From Aurantimonadaceae bacterium (GTDB taxonomy: Bacteria > Pseudomonadota > Alphaproteobacteria > Rhizobiales > Rhizobiaceae), in assembly GCA_003232595.1 (NCBI GenBank), contig QIIJ01000298.1, positions 1 to 38,857 of the forward strand: a DNA stretch of 38,857 nt, written 5' to 3'. Made by a program: the position numbers and the translations under genes. Shown piece by piece: positions 34,592-38,857 of the stretch (its first letter is position 1; each line of letters begins with the position of its first letter). Below the pieces are notes generated by a model, which saw only the letters and a list, made by a program, of their open reading frames with translations, was not told where the DNA came from and did not search any database.

Positions 34592-35365
34592 ATGGATGCT
34601 TTGACCACATTTAGACTTTTTGCCGCTGACCCGCTGGTGGCCCGCTCGAATATCTCACGAAAACCGGAAATTTCGAGAGAGGTTCAGTATTATTCGGAAA
34701 ATATCGGGTCTATTAAAAGCATTGATGATCTGATGGCCAACCAGCGTATTTATTCGTTTGTCATGCGGGCATACGGTCTTGAAGACATGACCTATGCCAA
34801 AGCTTTTATCCGCACAATTCTGGAAGAAGGGATCGATGATACCAGTTCCCTGGCAAACAGGCTTTCAGACTCGCGCTATAGTGATATGGCAGAGGATTTC
34901 AACTTCAACCGATACGAATCGACCACAACAACATTTGAGCGCGTTAATACCGGTACTATTGATAGGTTCTACCAGCAGCAGGTTGAACTTGAAGCTGGTA
35001 GCCAAAACAACGGTGCCAGACTGGCGATATATTTTCAGCGTAAAAGCGAAGAAATTGAAGATGCATTTTCGATATTGGCGGATTCAGCATTGTTGAAATT
35101 TGTGCAAACCAGTTTTGGACTGCCGGTGCAAATGAGCTTCCAGTCGCTGGACAAACAAGCTGAAATGATCAATCAGCGATTGGATATAGAGGATCTGTCG
35201 GACCCCGAATTTATGGATGGCCTTTTGAACCGGTTTCTGGTTTCGTGGGATGTCGCCAACCCCGATACGGTCAATATTCCTCCGCTGATACTGGCTCCAC
35301 GTGGTGTACAGGGGATTTCTCAGGATCTGCTGATGTCTCTGCAAAACCTGAAATCCACAAGATAG
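34592..35365 (+). CDS. DUF1217 family flagellar-cluster protein
   Basis: The protein is 257 aa from the ATG at 34592; the frame is open upstream, but that start fits the conserved beginning (ALTTFRLFAADPLVARSNIS). Motifs such as AFGL-like MRAYGLEDMTYAKAFIRTIL, RLSDSRYSDMAEDFNFNRYE and NGARLAIYFQRKSEEIEDAF match the DUF1217 family. That family occurs next to flgF in rhizobial flagellar clusters and has no established biochemical role. No signal peptide or membrane helix is visible. It is 27 bases ahead of flgF and likely co-transcribed with it. Confidence 0.85.
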   Translation: MDALTTFRLFAADPLVARSNISRKPEISREVQYYSENIGSIKSIDDLMANQRIYSFVMRAYGLEDMTYAKAFIRTILEEGIDDTSSLANRLSDSRYSDMAEDFNFNRYESTTTTFERVNTGTIDRFYQQQVELEAGSQNNGARLAIYFQRKSEEIEDAFSILADSALLKFVQTSFGLPVQMSFQSLDKQAEMINQRLDIEDLSDPEFMDGLLNRFLVSWDVANPDTVNIPPLILAPRGVQGISQDLLMSLQNLKSTR

Positions 35366-35392
35366 TCGATTCGATTACACAAGGTCATCACC

Positions 35393-36115
35393 ATGGACGC
35401 TTCACTTTATGTCGCAACTGCCGGTCAGAGGGTCTTGAAAAAACAGCTGGCCATTGTTGCCAACAATATTGCAAACAGCAACACGGTTGGCTTTCGTGCG
35501 GAGAGCGTAGAATTTCGCAGCCTTGTGTCCAGTAAAGCAAGCCAGTCGACCAGTTTTCCTGCAATCGGTGGGCTTCAGCCCTCTCTTGATCAAGGGGCGG
35601 TTACGGAAACCGGCAATCCATTGGATATTGCCTTGTCGGGCAAAGGATGGTTTGGCATATCAACCCCTAATGGGGTCGCCTATACGAGAGATGGACGAAT
35701 GCAGATAAGTCCCTTTGGTGAACTGCAATCTCTTGAAGGTTTTTCGGTGCTGGATGCAAGCGAGGCACCGATATTGCTCAACACAAGTGCCGGTCCGCCA
35801 GAAATTCAAAAAGACGGACGGATTGTCATGAACGGCAGAATTGTCGGTAATATTGGTGTTTTCGACATCGACAAGCAAAACCTCATGAGCAGGTACACAA
35901 ACTCAGCGTTTCTTGCGACAACTCCAGGTGTTCCGATTCCAATTGGTGACCAAACTATTATCAGCCAGGGCTATCTTGAATCTTCCAATGTAAATCCGAT
36001 GAAGGAACTGACCAGATTAATTGCCATCACAAGAAACTTTGAGAGTGTTTCAGCGGTAATTGATCGCGCCGATAAAACTATTTCGAAGTCTGTTAATGAA
36101 CTGGCTGGCAATTGA
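35393..36115 (+). CDS. flgF: Proximal rod protein FlgF
   Basis: The protein is 240 aa. The N-terminus (DASLYVATAGQRVLKKQLAI, then VANNIANSNTVGFRAE), the GNPLDIALSGKGWFGI segment and the C-terminal SSNVNPMKELTRLIAITRNF region are typical of FlgF. AAGGT precedes the ATG. FlgF is a proximal rod subunit. In rhizobia fliI usually follows flgF; here the next gene is an unrelated regulator on the other strand. Confidence 0.94.
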   Translation: MDASLYVATAGQRVLKKQLAIVANNIANSNTVGFRAESVEFRSLVSSKASQSTSFPAIGGLQPSLDQGAVTETGNPLDIALSGKGWFGISTPNGVAYTRDGRMQISPFGELQSLEGFSVLDASEAPILLNTSAGPPEIQKDGRIVMNGRIVGNIGVFDIDKQNLMSRYTNSAFLATTPGVPIPIGDQTIISQGYLESSNVNPMKELTRLIAITRNFESVSAVIDRADKTISKSVNELAGN

Positions 36116-36149
36116 GGTTTATTGCAGACTAACGCTTGTGGTTTCACAT

Positions 36150-36161
36150 ACTCATATGAGT
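36150..36161. terminator. 12-bp palindrome between convergent flgF and gntR
   Basis: ACTCATATGAGT is a perfect palindrome in the 120-base convergent gap and could form a small hairpin ending both transcripts. There is no T-tract, so the call is weak. No gene is seen in this gap. Confidence 0.25.
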
Positions 36162-36235
36162 GAACGCCGATCAAATGAGGATTGGCCTCTCAACGGGCAT
36201 CTGCCAGTTTCATATCAGGGTGTCTGTCGTAAATT

Positions 36236-36937
36236 TTATGATAGTGGTAAAACGCGTTGCCGTGAGCCTGTGTTGGGCGACTTGTCAGTCCGCGGTTTGA
36301 GATTGATCATTAAATGGTGAAACTTCTCTCCCTGCACGGCCACATGATCACGAAGAGCAGCAGCAGCCTGATCGGGTTTGCTATCATTTAAAGCTTGAAC
36401 GATTGCCCTATGCTCAGCCAATGATTGTTTCATTCGCCCGCGAAGATGGAGTTGAATGCGACGAAACGGTTTTAGTCGCCTGTGCACCCGCAAGGCTTCC
36501 TGCTCCAAAAACCCATTTCCCGACTGTTTGTAAATCAGATGATGGAACTGCTCGTTTTTACGGTAATACTCATCAACATCGTCTTTTTCTACGGCATCCT
36601 GGCATTTTGCATTGGCTTTGCGCAATAAATCGAGCGCCGCCTCAGAAATTCGCTTTGCCGCCAAACGCCCGCATACAGCCTCTATCTCGGCCATGTATTC
36701 AAACATCTCCAGCAATTCCACCGGGCCCGGCTGGCGGACAAAAATCCCGCGCCTGGGAAGCTGTTCGACAAGCCCAGATACCGTAAGCATCTGGAAGGCC
36801 TCACGAACGGGGGTTCGCGAAACACCAAACTGTTCCGCCAGTTTGACTTCATCCAATCGTAAACCATCTGCATATTCACCCGTCAGGATGAATTGTTCCA
36901 GTTCCCTTGCAATAATTTCAGCGCGTCGAATATCCAT
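36236..36937 (-). CDS. GntR family regulator, FCD subfamily
   Basis: The protein is 233 aa from the ATG at 36937; 24 more in-frame codons upstream run through the likely operator and are unlikely to be coding. The N-terminal winged helix-turn-helix (LDEVKLAEQFGVSRTPVREA, then GLVEQLPRRGIFV) is followed by a helical FCD ligand-binding domain. That domain keeps the metal-site histidines (FHHLIY, LAEHRAIV, LRDHVAVQG). FCD regulators usually respond to small carboxylic or sugar acids. The divergent TRAP operon is the probable target and its substrate the probable inducer. Confidence 0.92.
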   Translation of the reverse strand: MDIRRAEIIARELEQFILTGEYADGLRLDEVKLAEQFGVSRTPVREAFQMLTVSGLVEQLPRRGIFVRQPGPVELLEMFEYMAEIEAVCGRLAAKRISEAALDLLRKANAKCQDAVEKDDVDEYYRKNEQFHHLIYKQSGNGFLEQEALRVHRRLKPFRRIQLHLRGRMKQSLAEHRAIVQALNDSKPDQAAAALRDHVAVQGEKFHHLMINLKPRTDKSPNTGSRQRVLPLS

Positions 36938-36982
36938 AACAAACCATAACTTACGGCAACCTTTGGTGCAAGATAGATAGTA

Positions 36983-36992
36983 TTGTATACAA
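36983..36992. promoter_or_regulatory. Candidate GntR/FCD operator TTGTATACAA
   Basis: This perfect 10-bp palindrome lies in the 139-base divergent gap. It fits the TTGTATACAA-like sites of FCD-type GntR regulators and lies just before a TTGACA box facing the TRAP genes. Confidence 0.6.
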
Positions 36993-36997
36993 AAAGA

Positions 36998-37028
36998 TTG
37001 ACATAGCATGCAAACTGACGATGATAAG
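36998..37028 (+). promoter_or_regulatory. Possible promoter of the TRAP operon
   Basis: TTGACA (36998-37003) matches a -35 box. GATAAG (37023-37028) is a four-of-six -10 match at a long 19-base spacing. The operator-like palindrome is immediately upstream. The call is tentative. Confidence 0.35.
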
Positions 37029-37076
37029 CGTTGTTCCCCCTAGTTGCTTGGGGATATGTCAAAACGGGAGGAAATC

Positions 37077-38066
37077 ATGAAAAATAAACTATTGGCTATT
37101 GCTGCTGCTGGCGCGCTCTTTGCGGCAAGCACTGGCGCATTCGCCCAGGAAGTGCTTCGTTTGTCTCACCAGTGGTCAAACAAGGATATTCGCCACAAGG
37201 TAGCCCAGATTGTTGCAGATGAAGTCGCTGCTGCCGGCGTTGATCTGGAAATCAAGATCTTCGGTTCAAAGTCGCTATTCAAACCACGTGAGCAATACAA
37301 GCCGCTCAGCCGAGGATTGCTGGATATGACGGTCTTTCCGCTTTCTTATGCTGGCGGCCAGCAGCCAGCCTATAACTTAACTCTGATGCCGGGCCTGGTA
37401 AAAAACCACGAACATGCTGCGCGCCTTTCCAATTCTCCTTTTATGAAATCACTTGAGGAGATCATGGAAAAAGATGATGTGATGGTTTTGGTTCACGGTT
37501 ATCTTGCCGGGGGGTTTGCAGGCAAAGACAAATGTATCACCAAACCGGATGATGTCGCCGGACTGCAAACGCGGGCAGCTGGAAAGGCCTTTGAACAAAT
37601 GCTGGCTGGTGCCGGCGCATCCATCGCCTCAATGGCCTCATCTGAGATTTATAGCGCAATGCAGACCGGAGTGCTGAATGCCGCAAACACATCGTCATCG
37701 TCGTTTGTGTCATATCGCATCTATGAGCAGGTATCCTGCTATACACCTGCAGGAGATGTGGCGTTGTGGTTCATGTACCAGCCTCTATTAATGAACAAAT
37801 CAAAATTTGATGGTCTCAAACCGGATCAGCAGGCAGCCTTGCTTGCAGCATCAAAAAAGGCCGAAGCCTTTTATCTTGAAGAAGCCAAAAAGCAGGATGC
37901 CAAATCCGCTGAAGTGTTTCGCAAGGCTGGTGTAGAGATTGCCGAAATGACCCCTGAAGATTTTGCCGCCTGGCGCGCATTGGCGCAAAATACATCTTAT
38001 AAAACTTTCGTCGAAAGCGTTCCAAACGGTCAGGCACTGCTTGACATGGCTCTCGCTGTAGAGTGA
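37077..38066 (+). CDS. TRAP transporter substrate-binding protein (DctP family)
   Basis: The protein is 329 aa from the ATG at 37077, which has a strong GGGAGG ribosome-binding site (37066-37071). A cleavable signal peptide ends in ATGAFAQ-like sequence (residues about 1-24, AAAGALFAASTGAFAQ). The mature protein shows the DctP pattern: RLSHQWSNKDIRHKVAQIVA, an LQTRAAGKAF segment whose Arg normally binds the substrate carboxylate, and SSEIYSAMQTGVLNAANTSS. It should capture an organic acid in the periplasm for the membrane permeases. The exact ligand is not predictable. A long hairpin follows the gene. Confidence 0.93.
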   Translation: MKNKLLAIAAAGALFAASTGAFAQEVLRLSHQWSNKDIRHKVAQIVADEVAAAGVDLEIKIFGSKSLFKPREQYKPLSRGLLDMTVFPLSYAGGQQPAYNLTLMPGLVKNHEHAARLSNSPFMKSLEEIMEKDDVMVLVHGYLAGGFAGKDKCITKPDDVAGLQTRAAGKAFEQMLAGAGASIASMASSEIYSAMQTGVLNAANTSSSSFVSYRIYEQVSCYTPAGDVALWFMYQPLLMNKSKFDGLKPDQQAALLAASKKAEAFYLEEAKKQDAKSAEVFRKAGVEIAEMTPEDFAAWRALAQNTSYKTFVESVPNGQALLDMALAVE

Positions 38067-38075
38067 ACGCAGTCA

Positions 38076-38108
38076 GGGTGGCAGTTGCAAATATTGCAGT
38101 TGCCGCCC
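38076..38108 (+). promoter_or_regulatory. Intercistronic hairpin between TRAP binding protein and permease genes
   Basis: A 15-bp stem including three G-U pairs (GGGTGGCAGTTGCAA with TTGCAGTTGCCGCCC) closes a 3-base loop, starting 10 bases after the dctP-type stop. With no T-tract it is more likely an mRNA-stabilising or partial-termination structure that keeps the binding protein more abundant than the permeases. Confidence 0.6.
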
Positions 38109-38139
38109 GGGATTTTACAGGCGATAGAAAGGGCGACCA

Positions 38140-38688
38140 GTGGCGGGGCACAGTTCTGCAATAACAGCGCGCACGGGCAAAAACCCGTTTCTTAAATTCG
38201 TTGCAGCAACATCAACTCTTGCCGGCTGGGCTTCCGCCGCAATGATTTTTTTAGCTGTAGTAATAACGTGTCAGATGATTTTCGTGCGCTTTGTTTTGAA
38301 CCAGTCCACAATCTGGCAGACCGAAGCGGTGGTCTATCTGGCAGTTGCGGCAACATTAATTGGCCTGTCCTATGTGCAACGTGTGAGGGGACATGTAAAT
38401 GTCGACCTGATCCCGCTGGCACTGGGTAGACGAACGCGATTTTTTCTTGCCATTCTTACCCTGACACTGTCCTCAACCATTGTTGCCGTTATGCTTTGGT
38501 ATGGGTTTGAATATTGGTATCTGGCCTGGGACAAGGGATGGCGGTCAGATACAATTTGGGGTGTGAGGTTGTGGATTCCATATTTGGCGCTGCCTGTGGG
38601 ATTTGCCTTGTTTCTCCTTCAACTGATTGCAGACCTTGTTGCTGTAATTCTGAAAATTGACAAGCCTTTTGGGTTGGAGGACACCTGA
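38140..38688 (+). CDS. TRAP transporter small permease (DctQ family)
   Basis: The protein is 182 aa from a GTG at 38140, with AAAGGG about 8 bases upstream. Four transmembrane helices are evident (WASAAMIFLAVVITCQMIFV, AVVYLAVAATLIGLSYVQ, FFLAILTLTLSSTIVAVMLW and PYLALPVGFALFLLQLIADL). A VRGHVNVDLIP motif lies after the second helix, as is usual for DctQ. It pairs with the large permease for sodium-coupled uptake. Its stop overlaps the start of the next gene. Confidence 0.88.
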   Translation: MAGHSSAITARTGKNPFLKFVAATSTLAGWASAAMIFLAVVITCQMIFVRFVLNQSTIWQTEAVVYLAVAATLIGLSYVQRVRGHVNVDLIPLALGRRTRFFLAILTLTLSSTIVAVMLWYGFEYWYLAWDKGWRSDTIWGVRLWIPYLALPVGFALFLLQLIADLVAVILKIDKPFGLEDT

Positions 38689-38857
38689 TGGACCCTCTGT
38701 TGCTCAGCGGCGTTGTTGCATTTTTCACAATTCTTGTCCTTTTTTCCGGTGTGTCCGTAGCGCTCGGTCTGCTGATTGTGTCTGCAGGCTTCCTGATTAT
38801 CTTTGATGGCATGCGGTCGCTGGAGCTAATACCGGAAATCCTGTTTGGCAAGCTGGA
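38688..38857 (+). CDS. TRAP transporter large permease (DctM family), 3' truncated by window end
   Basis: The ATG overlaps the small-permease stop (TGATG) and follows a TTGGAGGA ribosome-binding site. Only 56 codons are visible. The hydrophobic start (LLLSGVVAFFTILVLFSGVS, then ALGLLIVSAGFLIIF) and a GVSVALGL motif match the N-terminus of DctM, the channel subunit of about 430 aa. The operon position supports the call. Confidence 0.85.
   Translation, partial: MDPLLLSGVVAFFTILVLFSGVSVALGLLIVSAGFLIIFDGMRSLELIPEILFGKL

Noticed and set aside
36116..36235. Gene remnant between flgF and the GntR regulator
   Set aside because: Translated frames show no fliI-like or other family motif; only a short palindrome is visible.
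1..38857. tRNA, rRNA, CRISPR array, phage genes or transposase
   Set aside because: No cloverleaf-like tRNA, regularly spaced repeats, phage structural genes or transposase coding sequence were recognised anywhere in the window.

Overview
This 38.9 kb window is a flagellar gene cluster from an alphaproteobacterium, most probably a Hyphomicrobiales (Rhizobiales) member. Three things point there. The gene set includes lineage-typical flaF, flbT, motC, motE, an FtcR/Rem-type orphan regulator and a DUF1217 protein. The run motB-motC-fliK-ftcR-flgE-flgK-flgL-flaF-flbT-flgD-fliQ-flhA-fliR matches the order I know from rhizobia. The proteins themselves are also of rhizobial type (short FlgD, divergent FliM, short flagellin). 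Base composition looks moderate for this group, so it may be a lower-GC marine or host-associated lineage; that is inference.

Layout. 1-4.7 kb, plus strand: the 3' part of a PodJ-like polar organiser (coiled coil, one membrane segment, Sel1 repeats, peptidoglycan-binding domain), a DUF3429 membrane protein and a MATE exporter. 4.8-6.1 kb, plus strand: a compact trio of FlgJ-type rod-binding protein, FlgN-like chaperone and a FliL-like single-pass protein. It converges on the main cluster. 6.2-34.5 kb, minus strand: a nearly continuous head-to-tail array. Read in the direction of transcription it is motA, fliM, an unknown membrane coiled-coil gene, fliN, fliG, flhB, an unknown gene, flgB, flgC, fliE, flgG, flgA, flgI, motE, flgH, fliL, fliP, then flagellin (with its own terminator), fliF, motB, motC, fliK, ftcR, flgE, flgK, flgL, flaF, flbT, flgD, fliQ, flhA, fliR. 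34.6-36.1 kb, plus strand: a DUF1217 gene and flgF, divergent from motA. 36.2-38.9 kb: a GntR/FCD regulator divergent from a TRAP transporter operon (substrate-binding protein, small permease, large permease cut by the window end).

Together the genes encode the MS ring, C ring, export gate, rod, L/P rings, hook, junction proteins, filament and stator of one flagellum. They also encode the lineage-specific stator helpers MotC and MotE and the FlaF/FlbT flagellin regulators. The export ATPase fliI, fliH/fliJ and visN/visR are not in the window. Many neighbours overlap by 1-4 bases, which implies translational coupling.

The most unusual feature is a 287-bp element with perfect 24-bp terminal inverted repeats between flgE and flgK. 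It ends two bases before the flgK GTG start, so the element itself supplies the flgK Shine-Dalgarno sequence and could sequester it by pairing of its two ends. Other points of interest are the uncharacterised membrane protein between fliM and fliN, related dyad motifs upstream of flagellin, flgE and ftcR, and a long hairpin between the TRAP binding protein and permease genes.
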